This document shows, piece by piece, positions 25,501-33,743 of a DNA stretch of 64,000 bases; the stretch's first letter is position 1; each line of letters opens with the position of its first letter. Below the pieces are notes generated by a model. It was not told the origin of the DNA, ran no database searches, and saw nothing but the letters and a program-made list of their open reading frames with translations. The stretch comes from Acidobacteriota bacterium (GTDB lineage: Bacteria > Acidobacteriota > Terriglobia > Bryobacterales > Bryobacteraceae), in NCBI GenBank assembly GCA_025352795.1, contig JANXSF010000007.1, positions 62,001 through 126,000 of the forward strand. Reading direction: 5' to 3'. The translations under genes were made by a program, and so were the position numbers.

Positions 25501-26050
25501 CATGGAAAAGTTCACGATATGCGTCGGTTCAAATGGACGATCCAGCCGCACACTGCCGTTGAACGTTACCCCAGGCTGTCAACCCGATTAACAGGAAAGG
25601 ATTGCCATAGGACAGCGGCAGATCGGCAACGCGCTTGGCGTCCACCACTGTGCCCAGGGAAGCGCTTTCTGTGTTCAAAAGTGAATTCTCACTCACCACT
25701 GTAATCTGCTGTTCCGCTCCACCAATTTCCATGGTGATGTTGATGTCCAACCGGTCCGCCACACGGACCTCAACGGCGTTGCGCAACGACTTCTTGAATC
25801 CCGGTGCTGAGGCTTCAATACGGTAAAGCCCAGGGGAAAGAAAAGTCGCGCGATACAGCCCTTCAGGACTGGTTGTTAAATTGGAAACGGTTCCCATTGC
25901 GGAGTTGGTTACCACCACCGCTGCTCCGGCAACCACTGCCCCACTCTGATCGGTGATGCGTCCGGTGATTGTGCCGCGCGTATCCTGAGACCAGGAAAAC
26001 GATGCGGCTAATAAAAGGATTACACTAAGCGAGAAAATGCGAATTGACAT
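22509..26050 (-). pseudogene. Oar-type TonB-dependent receptor, frameshifted at both ends
   Basis: The reconstructed protein (about 1,180 codons) has a signal peptide, a carboxypeptidase-regulatory domain (GTITGRITDQSGAVVAGA), a plug region (VQEFKVQTNTFDAQFGQTQGG) and a long beta-barrel. Near 25576 an extra base interrupts LLIGLTPGVTFNGSVRLDRPF; the main frame of 951 codons then continues. Near 22703-22706 a second indel after ALIKH gives a premature stop, although the following frame still encodes the expected end [20 protein letters not shown] to a stop at 22509. It is either inactive or affected by sequence errors. It is divergent from the intact receptor at 26245. Confidence 0.85.
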
Positions 26051-26244
26051 ATGCTAACTCCATAAATTAATTGCGACGGAATACCCTGACTTCCAAGCGT
26101 CGGCCTGCATAAGAATGCGGTAACGCCAGATTGTTTTAATTATCTCAAGCGTATCACAATTTAATCTAGTTTTGCCAAAGGTAAGGCCCGTGAAAGTTAT
26201 CGACAATCCGTGCAAATTCGTATATGTTATTACCCTGGGGATGT

Positions 26245-29200
26245 ATGCTCAAAATTGTCCTATCTTTCTTCTTCCTGCTCTTATTGCCCGTTTTTGCACA
26301 GGAATTTCGCGCCACTCTGGTGGGCCGCGTCACTGATCCGTCCGATGCTCCCATTGCCGGTGCCATCATTGCCGTCAAGAATGAAGGCACCAACAACTTG
26401 CATCCCGCAAAGACCGATTCCCATGGGAATTACACCGTCACATTTCTGCCGCCTGCATCTTACTCCGTAACCGTCGCCGCACCAGGATTTCGTACTGCCC
26501 GTCAATCTGGCCTGGGACTTACTGTGGCCCAAGCTACCACGCTTGATTTCAAGCTGGAGTTGGGCACCATCTCGCAGGAAATGACGGTCAGCAGTGAAGC
26601 ACCAATCCTGGAACATTCCAGCGATCGCGGTGGTTTGGTCAACGCTGAAGCCATTACCGAATATCCACTGAATGGGCGCAATCCATTCATGTTGGCGATG
26701 TTGGTTCCCGGTGTGGATTACAACGGTGAACTGGTTTATCAAAGGCCTTTCGATAACGGTGCTATCGCCCGTTGGAACATCAACGGCAGTAATGCAAACA
26801 ACGAATTTCTGCTGGATGGGGCACCGAATAACGCCCAGGGCGGTAACAATAACATTGCCTACGTGCCACCAGTGGATGCCGTGCAGGAGTTCAAGATTCA
26901 GACTAATACGTATGATGCACAATACGGAAAATCGGCCGGAGGGGTAATCAACGTTGCGTTGAAAAGCGGTACAAATCTCTTGCATGGTTCGTTGTATGAA
27001 TTCATGCGACGCAATGTTCTGGATGCCAATTCGTTCCAAAACAATTCTCGCGGTGCCCCCAAAGATGGCCATTATCTGGATCAGTATGGGGTGCTGTTCG
27101 ATGGTCCTCTGCGTATCCCCAAGGTTTATAATGGACGCAATAAAACGTTTTTTCTGTTCAACTATGAAGGGTACAGGGAAGCCACTCCGCAGCCATTGGT
27201 GTTGTCTGTACCAGAATCGGAAATGCGCAGCGGTAATTTTGCAAAGCTAGTGGACGGGTCGAACCGATTAGTGACCGTTTACGACCCCAGTTCCACACGT
27301 TTGCTCAACGGCAAGTACATTCGTGATCCTTTTCCCAACAACACACTGCCAACAGCGCGCATCAATCCCATTGCCCGCAAGATTGTAGAGTTTTATCCAG
27401 CATCCAACACAAAAACAGCAGGAGTCGCCTATGCCCAACAAAACTATTTTGCTTCTGGTGGTCAGAATCCTGCACAAGATACGTTCTACAACATGGTGTT
27501 CAAGTTCGATCAAAACTTCGGAAGCAGGAATCATGTTTTCTTTCGGCAAGGAAGTAACGACCGTACGGAATCTCGTTCCTCAAATGGAATTCGAGGCCAA
27601 CCCGGTGGCGATGGGCCGCAACCGTTAAAGCGTGTGAACGATGCCTATGTGATGGACTGGGTAAGTACACTTACAGCTTCCATGTTACTCAATGCGCGAG
27701 TGTCATTTAGTCGTTACATTGAAAGTAATGACGGTTTGGCCAATAAAGCGTTTGACTTGGCCAGCTTGGGCTTTCCCTCTTCACTGGCTGCCGCACTCCC
27801 ATATAGTCCAGGATTTGGAAGATATGTTCTGGATGACTACTTGGCGCTAGGGAAGGGAAGTCCCGGTCGCAATGTGACTAACTCCTGGGCCATTGCTGGA
27901 TCCTTAACCAAAGTGAATGGCACCCACACAACCAAGGGTGGCATTGACATGCGTTCGATTCAATATGCCGTACAGAATCCTGGAACTGTATTTCAGCTCA
28001 ATGAAAACAGGATCTTCACGCAGGCTGACTATACCCGCACAGATGCTCTTAGCGGCAACTCTATAGCTGGATTTCTTCTAGGAACTCCCAGTTCCGGCAC
28101 AGTGAATTACCAATCGTTTTTCATCTACATGTCCCCTTACATAGCACCGTGGCTGCAACATGATTGGAAGGTTTCTTCACGCCTCACTATGAATTTAGGC
28201 TTGCGGTTTGATTTTAACTTTCCACCCAATGAACGCTTCAATCGTTTGAATCGCGGTTTTGATACACAAGTGATTAGTCCGCTGGATAAATTGATTGACC
28301 ACGCTAAGTACCCTGACATTCCCAATCCACTGCGCGGCGGCCTGTTATTTGCCGGGGAAAATGGGGCCTCGCGCACGGCTTCCAACCTCTACAAAAATAC
28401 CTTCCAACCGCGTATTGGATTAGCGTACGCACTAACCAAAAAGATTGTTTTGCGCGGGGGGTGGGGCCGTTTTTACAGCAACCCCAGCAATAACTATTTG
28501 CAATCAACAGGATTTAATGCGCAGACAACTATGTCTGTTTCTCCTGACGGGAACCGCAGCCCTTACCCTGACTTGATCAACAATCCGTTTCCGATCATTA
28601 ACCAGCCAAGGGGTTCGGCAGATGGGCTCAACACTTTTGCCGGGCGCAGTTTCAACTTCGTCAACCCCAAGTTCCGCATTCCTCATACAGACCAGTACTC
28701 CTTCAGTATCCAGCGGGCCATTGGGCAGCGTGGACGTTTTGAAATCACTTACTCCGCCAATCGCGGTTACGATCAGGAAACATCGAAGACCTTTGATGAG
28801 CAAGGCGACGGTGCTTTTCGCGATCGCTGCAATTGGATACTAGGGGGCAATCCCAGCTATTGCGATGCAGGCATTGCCAACCCATTTAAGGGGCTGGATG
28901 CCTTTGTCGGTACAAACTCTTACACTGCTAACACCATTACTCGAAACCAGATTCTACGACCCTATCCACAATTCACCGGTCTAACTGAATTAATGCTCAA
29001 CACAGGTAAAAGCTGGTATAACTCATTGCAATCGGCGTATAACATGTGGGTTCGCAACGGACTTACTCTCAACGTCAATTACACGTGGGCAAAGAATGAG
29101 CAAAGGACTGGTTATCTAGACCCGCAGAACGACGTCATGCAACAAGGCGTAACGCAATATGATCGTCCACATCGTTTTGTGACCAGCATGATTGCCCAAC

Positions 29201-29775
29201 TGCCTATGGGCAAAAGCCACAGATTTCTTGGGGGCACGCGCGGGTGGACCAGCAAACTAGTCAGTGGTTGGGAAAGTACGTTGATATTTAATGTGATGAG
29301 TGGCATGCCCTGGGCTCTGCCCACTAACGTGCTCTATCTCAAAGATGCGCGGATTCCATTTGGCTGGGGCCAGGAAAAGATTCAGGCGGTGCAGCCATGC
29401 GTCAATCGAGTGAATTCCGATGGCAGCGTATCCACTTTAGGATTCAGTCAGGATTACGGCTGCAAGGAGCCAAACTTCCTGATAGTTCCCAACTATAACC
29501 CGCGTTACACGCCCTACTACAACTCCCGACTTCGTTTGCAGACCTCGCGCATGGCCGATGTTTCTTTGAACAAAATGACCCAGATCAATGAACGATTCCG
29601 AGCCCAGTTTCGCCTGGAAGTCTTCAATGTGGCCAACTCATTCTTTGTAACAACGGCAATGTTCAACAATACTGCGGACAGCGCAAACTTCGGCATCTTG
29701 TATAAGTCAACTGTAAGTGCTCCGCAATCGAATTATCCACGGCAGATGCAATTAGGATTCAAGTTACTGTGGTAA
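26245..29775 (+). CDS. Oar-type TonB-dependent outer-membrane receptor
   Basis: A 1,176-residue receptor typical of Acidobacteriota: signal peptide (about 1-20), carboxypeptidase-regulatory-like domain (about 24-110, ATLVGRVTDPSDAPIAGAII), plug domain with LNGRNPFMLAMLVPGV and VQEFKIQTNTYDAQYGKSAGG, then a large beta-barrel ending with an aromatic residue (GFKLLW). Such proteins import bulky ligands or peptides with TonB-ExbBD energy; the ligand is unknown. The ATG at 26245 is chosen for the signal peptide; another lies at 26224. Its last seven bases overlap a possible GTG start of the SUMF1-hydrolase gene. Confidence 0.92.
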   Translation: MLKIVLSFFFLLLLPVFAQEFRATLVGRVTDPSDAPIAGAIIAVKNEGTNNLHPAKTDSHGNYTVTFLPPASYSVTVAAPGFRTARQSGLGLTVAQATTLDFKLELGTISQEMTVSSEAPILEHSSDRGGLVNAEAITEYPLNGRNPFMLAMLVPGVDYNGELVYQRPFDNGAIARWNINGSNANNEFLLDGAPNNAQGGNNNIAYVPPVDAVQEFKIQTNTYDAQYGKSAGGVINVALKSGTNLLHGSLYEFMRRNVLDANSFQNNSRGAPKDGHYLDQYGVLFDGPLRIPKVYNGRNKTFFLFNYEGYREATPQPLVLSVPESEMRSGNFAKLVDGSNRLVTVYDPSSTRLLNGKYIRDPFPNNTLPTARINPIARKIVEFYPASNTKTAGVAYAQQNYFASGGQNPAQDTFYNMVFKFDQNFGSRNHVFFRQGSNDRTESRSSNGIRGQPGGDGPQPLKRVNDAYVMDWVSTLTASMLLNARVSFSRYIESNDGLANKAFDLASLGFPSSLAAALPYSPGFGRYVLDDYLALGKGSPGRNVTNSWAIAGSLTKVNGTHTTKGGIDMRSIQYAVQNPGTVFQLNENRIFTQADYTRTDALSGNSIAGFLLGTPSSGTVNYQSFFIYMSPYIAPWLQHDWKVSSRLTMNLGLRFDFNFPPNERFNRLNRGFDTQVISPLDKLIDHAKYPDIPNPLRGGLLFAGENGASRTASNLYKNTFQPRIGLAYALTKKIVLRGGWGRFYSNPSNNYLQSTGFNAQTTMSVSPDGNRSPYPDLINNPFPIINQPRGSADGLNTFAGRSFNFVNPKFRIPHTDQYSFSIQRAIGQRGRFEITYSANRGYDQETSKTFDEQGDGAFRDRCNWILGGNPSYCDAGIANPFKGLDAFVGTNSYTANTITRNQILRPYPQFTGLTELMLNTGKSWYNSLQSAYNMWVRNGLTLNVNYTWAKNEQRTGYLDPQNDVMQQGVTQYDRPHRFVTSMIAQLPMGKSHRFLGGTRGWTSKLVSGWESTLIFNVMSGMPWALPTNVLYLKDARIPFGWGQEKIQAVQPCVNRVNSDGSVSTLGFSQDYGCKEPNFLIVPNYNPRYTPYYNSRLRLQTSRMADVSLNKMTQINERFRAQFRLEVFNVANSFFVTTAMFNNTADSANFGILYKSTVSAPQSNYPRQMQLGFKLLW

Positions 29776-31433
29776 TTTTCCTCATCTCCGCAATGCTTGC
29801 TTTGGATTGGGCGGTGATTCCACCATCCCAACAAACAGTGCGCGACCCCCAGACAGGCATTTCCGTTCACATCGCCATAGGTGGATTCAGGATTGCCAAA
29901 ACCGAAACGTCGCAGCAAGTATATGAACAGGTGATGGGGCAAAATCCTTCGCTGCACAAGGGTCCAAATCTGCCCGTTGAAAACATCAGTTGGTTGAATG
30001 CGGTTAGCTTTGCAAATGCCCTCAGCGTGCGCAACAAGCTCAATCCTTGTTACGAGAAAGCCACTGCATCGCGCAAGACCAGTTGCAATGGCTATCGCTT
30101 GCCCACCGAAGCGGAATGGTCTGCCGCTGCGGGCACTAGCGACGGTAACCTGGGCATGGCTTCTACAAAGAATGCATCTGAGTTAGTTAAGCTTCCAGGC
30201 ACGCGGCCCATTGGTTCATCAGGTATCAATGCATTCGGAGTTTACGATATGTCGGGCAATGTCTGGGAATGGTGTGAGGATTGGTTTAACGCCATCCAAT
30301 CGAAATGGCTTGTTACCAATCCAAGAGGACCCAGGCGTGGACTTCAACGGGTCATACGGGGAGGTTCGTATGTAACTTCGCGCACCAGTTGGTCACGCGG
30401 ATTACGCTCTTCTCAAGATCCGGCACACGCCAGCGGCGAAACAGGTTTCCGGCTAGTACAATCCACCGGAGTTCTCGCACCTGCTATCCCGTTTGACCAA
30501 GCCGCGTATCGCAAGCCGCCGCAGAAAACTGATTTCCCTACACTCGCACCAGTTACTAAAGTAGACAGTGCAAAGTGGATGCTATTGCTGGGTGCGCCTG
30601 CCATTGCCAAGCCCGCCCCACGCGCGCGCCTAGTGCGTGAAATCGACGATACCTGGTTACGAGCTCGTCTGATGGACCTTCAAACGGAACCCGATTCCTG
30701 GGAACGAATCCTGATTGTTTATCCGGACGAACACCTAACGACGCCGCGTCCTGTGCTGATTGTTCCTTACTATGATGTGGATACTCCAGCGGGTTTGAAT
30801 TTGGGTGGTCGTAATTTTCAACCATTGGGCGTGCGCTCATTCGCCTGGCTGGCCGCCCAACAGGGTTACATTGCGGTAGCCATCCGCTGGTTTGGCGAAA
30901 GCTATGGCCAACGATACGATGAAGCTGTTGCCAACCTTGCTCGCAGGCATCCGGGGACCACAGGGTTGGGAAAATGGGTATGGGACGCCAGTCGTCTGCT
31001 GGATTACCTGGAGACCCTGCCCGAAGTGGATCGCACCAGGATCGCGATGATGGGTCACTCACTGGGCGGGAAAATGACCATGTACGCGGCGGCTATGGAT
31101 CAACGGGTGCGCGCCGCAGTGGCGTCTGAGCCGGGTGTGAGTTTCGCCTTTACTAACTATGAGGATTACTGGTACTTCGGTGAGCGTCTGCCGAAAGGTG
31201 TGGATCAAAATGAGTTACTGGCCTTGTTAGCACCTCGACCCTTCTTGTTGATTGCTGGTGAAGATTCCGATGGCGATAAAAGCTTGCCCCTGCTTACATC
31301 GGCCAGCGCCATGCCCGGCGCTGTTTTCGATTGGATCAACCATCGTAGCGGACATACTCCGGCGCCCGATGCAATTACAGCAGCGTTTGATTGGTTAAGG
31401 CACTGGCTGCTTGACGGTGTTCCAAAACAGTAA
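29769..31433 (+). CDS. SUMF1-domain / alpha-beta hydrolase fusion protein
   Basis: A 554-residue two-domain protein. Residues about 20-240 form an FGE-sulfatase (SUMF1) domain: GYRLPTEAEWSAAA, VYDMSGNVWEWCEDWF, RVIRGGSYVTS and ETGFRLVQS. The two active-site cysteines of true formylglycine-generating enzymes are not present after RGGSY. Residues about 290-554 are an alpha/beta hydrolase with nucleophile S431 in MMGHSLGGK, related to dienelactone hydrolase/acetyl-xylan-esterase-like proteins. The start is a GTG overlapping the receptor stop by seven bases, or an ATG at 29793. Coupling to the receptor suggests an exported hydrolase acting on its ligand; substrate unknown. Confidence 0.85.
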   Translation: MVIFLISAMLALDWAVIPPSQQTVRDPQTGISVHIAIGGFRIAKTETSQQVYEQVMGQNPSLHKGPNLPVENISWLNAVSFANALSVRNKLNPCYEKATASRKTSCNGYRLPTEAEWSAAAGTSDGNLGMASTKNASELVKLPGTRPIGSSGINAFGVYDMSGNVWEWCEDWFNAIQSKWLVTNPRGPRRGLQRVIRGGSYVTSRTSWSRGLRSSQDPAHASGETGFRLVQSTGVLAPAIPFDQAAYRKPPQKTDFPTLAPVTKVDSAKWMLLLGAPAIAKPAPRARLVREIDDTWLRARLMDLQTEPDSWERILIVYPDEHLTTPRPVLIVPYYDVDTPAGLNLGGRNFQPLGVRSFAWLAAQQGYIAVAIRWFGESYGQRYDEAVANLARRHPGTTGLGKWVWDASRLLDYLETLPEVDRTRIAMMGHSLGGKMTMYAAAMDQRVRAAVASEPGVSFAFTNYEDYWYFGERLPKGVDQNELLALLAPRPFLLIAGEDSDGDKSLPLLTSASAMPGAVFDWINHRSGHTPAPDAITAAFDWLRHWLLDGVPKQ

Positions 31434-31442
31434 ACTAAGAAC

Positions 31443-32789
31443 ATGCCTATCCGCTGCTTTGCCATTGTTTTTGCGTTAGTCAACACTTGCGCAACAGCAG
31501 AAACCACTTGGCGTGACGTCCAGCCAGTGGTGGAACGGCGCTGTGTGCAGTGTCATCAGGCAGGTGAAGTGGCCCCCATGGCTTTCACCAGCTATCGTCA
31601 GGTAAGACCATTTGCAAAGGCCATTCGCCAAGCTGTATTGCAAAAAACCATGCCCCCATGGCATGCCACTCCTGGCTCACATCAGTGGCGCAATGACCGT
31701 TCTTTGACGCAGCAGGAAGTAACTACGCTGGTGGCCTGGGTGGATGCCGGGGCACTGGAAGGAGCCCCGCTGATTTCCCCCATTAGAATTTCCAAGCACC
31801 AGGATGGGTGGAAGTTGGGCAAGCCAGATCGGGTAGTGAAGGTTCCTGGTTTCGATGTTCCAAGGTCTGGTCAATTGCAGTATTCATTTCTCATCGTGCC
31901 CTTGCATCTTTCCAAAGATACATGGGTCCGTGCCGCCGAGTTTCGCATTGATCAACGCAGCCTTGTGCATCACATTAACGCCTTTGTGCGGCCCGCTGGG
32001 TCGAGTTACTTGGCTGGATTCCCAGTGGGCGAAATCTTCTCGCCAACGGTGGCGCAACGGGGCAAGCGTAGACCTGAGGAACGTGTGTTTGATCGGCGTC
32101 AACTCATTCTTGGATACGAACCTGGTTACGAGGCAATGCCCTGGTTAGAACAGGGGGCCAAGCTGATTCCTGCCGGGTCTGATCTGATTTTGGAGATGCA
32201 CTACAATCCCAACGGCCAGCCTGCCATAGATCACTCTGAGTTCGGGTTGTACTTCGCCGATCGGGCCCCGCAGTTGCGAGTATTGGCAATTGATACGCTG
32301 CGCGATTTAGATTTTGTGATTCCACCCAAGAATGGCAGTTTTGATTCCCATGCCACCATGACGCTAGCGCGTCCGGCCCGCCTACTTTCGGTTCAACCTC
32401 ATATGCACGTTCGTGGCAAAAGCATGCTGGTGGTGGCGGTTTATCCAGACGGTAAAAAGGAAACTCTAATTGATGTTCCCCGATACGATTTCAATTGGCA
32501 AACTACTTATGTTTTGACCAAGCCGTTGGATCTTCCAGTAGGCACGCGTTTGGAATCCACCGCAGCCTTTGATAATTCACCCAACAACCGCTTTAATCCA
32601 GACCCTGCGGCAGCGGTGAAATGGGGCGATCAAACTACCGATGAAATGCACATCGCGTTTCTGGAACTGGTCATTGAAGCCAGCGGAGATCCAGAACAGT
32701 TGTTTAAGTCAGTGCCGAAAATGGTGGGGGTTCAACCGCTAACGGCTTCCGTTGAAGATTCCAAAGCGGCCTTGGCCAAGCGCCCATAG
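31443..32789 (+). CDS. Haem-c / copper type II monooxygenase-like protein
   Basis: A 448-residue exported protein. After a signal peptide comes a cytochrome-type motif, C34-V-Q-C37-H38, in a short haem domain. The rest matches the copper type II ascorbate-dependent monooxygenase (PHM/DBM) fold: H176-H177 with H253 as one copper site, and H320-x-H322 with M402 as the other, the full PHM-like ligand set. This predicts copper-dependent hydroxylation with electrons supplied by the fused haem. It lies nine bases after the SUMF1-hydrolase gene. The 3' end overlaps the convergent TPR gene by 58 bases. Substrate unknown. Confidence 0.85.
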   Translation: MPIRCFAIVFALVNTCATAETTWRDVQPVVERRCVQCHQAGEVAPMAFTSYRQVRPFAKAIRQAVLQKTMPPWHATPGSHQWRNDRSLTQQEVTTLVAWVDAGALEGAPLISPIRISKHQDGWKLGKPDRVVKVPGFDVPRSGQLQYSFLIVPLHLSKDTWVRAAEFRIDQRSLVHHINAFVRPAGSSYLAGFPVGEIFSPTVAQRGKRRPEERVFDRRQLILGYEPGYEAMPWLEQGAKLIPAGSDLILEMHYNPNGQPAIDHSEFGLYFADRAPQLRVLAIDTLRDLDFVIPPKNGSFDSHATMTLARPARLLSVQPHMHVRGKSMLVVAVYPDGKKETLIDVPRYDFNWQTTYVLTKPLDLPVGTRLESTAAFDNSPNNRFNPDPAAAVKWGDQTTDEMHIAFLELVIEASGDPEQLFKSVPKMVGVQPLTASVEDSKAALAKRP

Positions 32790-33535
32790 TTGCCCTGTGG
32801 TTCAGCTCCGGCGCACTTTTCAAAGTGCAGCACACTTTGGTTCAGCTTCCCTAATTCCTGGTAAGCGCGGCCAAAGCTGTAGTGCACCATGGCCACCACC
32901 GGCTTGTTCATCCGGTCACACAGGGCCGATGCTTCTCTGTCCAGTTTGCCCACTTCCCATTCGTCTTTGGAGTTTGCCGCCGTGGCCCAGGCCAGCACCG
33001 CCACACTTTCACACAGATTCATATCGGTACTATCAGGGCAGGATACTTGAGCTCCGTTATCCAATCGAATAGCCATCTGCACTTTTGCCAAAGCTTCCGC
33101 ACGCCGTAGCCCGCCCATTAACAATGTGGTGCACATACTTCGAAAATGGCACCCCTGATGGACATGATGCTTCGTTGCTTCTTCCAGGCATAGCACTGCC
33201 TCTTCCGTCATCTGTTTATCGCGTAGCGCCAGCCCCAAGGCATGGTATATTTTCGCCAGTTGCCGATCATTGTCACCACTCATCGTAGCGGCCTGGTCCA
33301 GCATCGTGATGGATTCTTCTAAGCTGCCCAATTTATAGAGCATAGTTCCGCGAAGGAAATGGTAATCCACGGTGTTGCGCGCCAGGCTGTCCGCTTTTTT
33401 TAACGCAAGTTGATAGTCCCCAGCCCGGTAGGCCTCCCAAACAGATTGCGGCGACCCGCCTCCGCTCATGGAACTGCTCATGCTCTCGGCAGAGAGATTC
33501 TTGAAAGATGCACTGACTCTTTTGAAAATTGACAC
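32732..33535 (-). CDS. Tetratricopeptide-repeat protein
   Basis: A 267-residue protein without a signal peptide. After a Ser/Gly-rich N-terminus, residues about 30-130 form TPR-like helical pairs (WEAYRAGDYQLALKKADSLA, YKLGSLEESITMLDQAA, YHALGLALRDKQMTEEAVLCL). The end carries another (FGRAYQELGKLNQSVLHFEKCA). It is likely a scaffold for protein interactions; the partner is unknown. The last 58 bases are antisense to the end of the copper monooxygenase gene, an unusually long convergent overlap. Confidence 0.8.
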   Translation of the reverse strand: MSIFKRVSASFKNLSAESMSSSMSGGGSPQSVWEAYRAGDYQLALKKADSLARNTVDYHFLRGTMLYKLGSLEESITMLDQAATMSGDNDRQLAKIYHALGLALRDKQMTEEAVLCLEEATKHHVHQGCHFRSMCTTLLMGGLRRAEALAKVQMAIRLDNGAQVSCPDSTDMNLCESVAVLAWATAANSKDEWEVGKLDREASALCDRMNKPVVAMVHYSFGRAYQELGKLNQSVLHFEKCAGAEPQGNYGRLAKAALESSTEAVSG

Positions 33536-33708
33536 AAGTTTGCCTATGTGAAAACTATCGGGCGATTTTCGCGTTTGTTGGATCGGGAGTTCGGCTTAGA
33601 TACGATTGGTGGAATACACTAAACACCCACGATAGAAAGTTTTCGTTCCCCAAATCCAAACTCATTCTGGCAACGTATTACCACTTGAAAGATCGTAATA
33701 TCTGATGC

Positions 33709-33743
33709 TAGTATTACGAATCAGCAGTTAGTGCTACGAATCA
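33709..33743. repeat. Imperfect 15-bp direct repeat before a TonB receptor gene
   Basis: TAGTATTACGAATCA (33709-33723) and TAGTGCTACGAATCA (33729-33743) match at 13 of 15 positions with a 20-base period, about two helical turns. The second copy ends at the first base of the candidate ATG at 33743. The spacing would suit a dimeric regulator, but no known operator is recognised. Confidence 0.35.
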
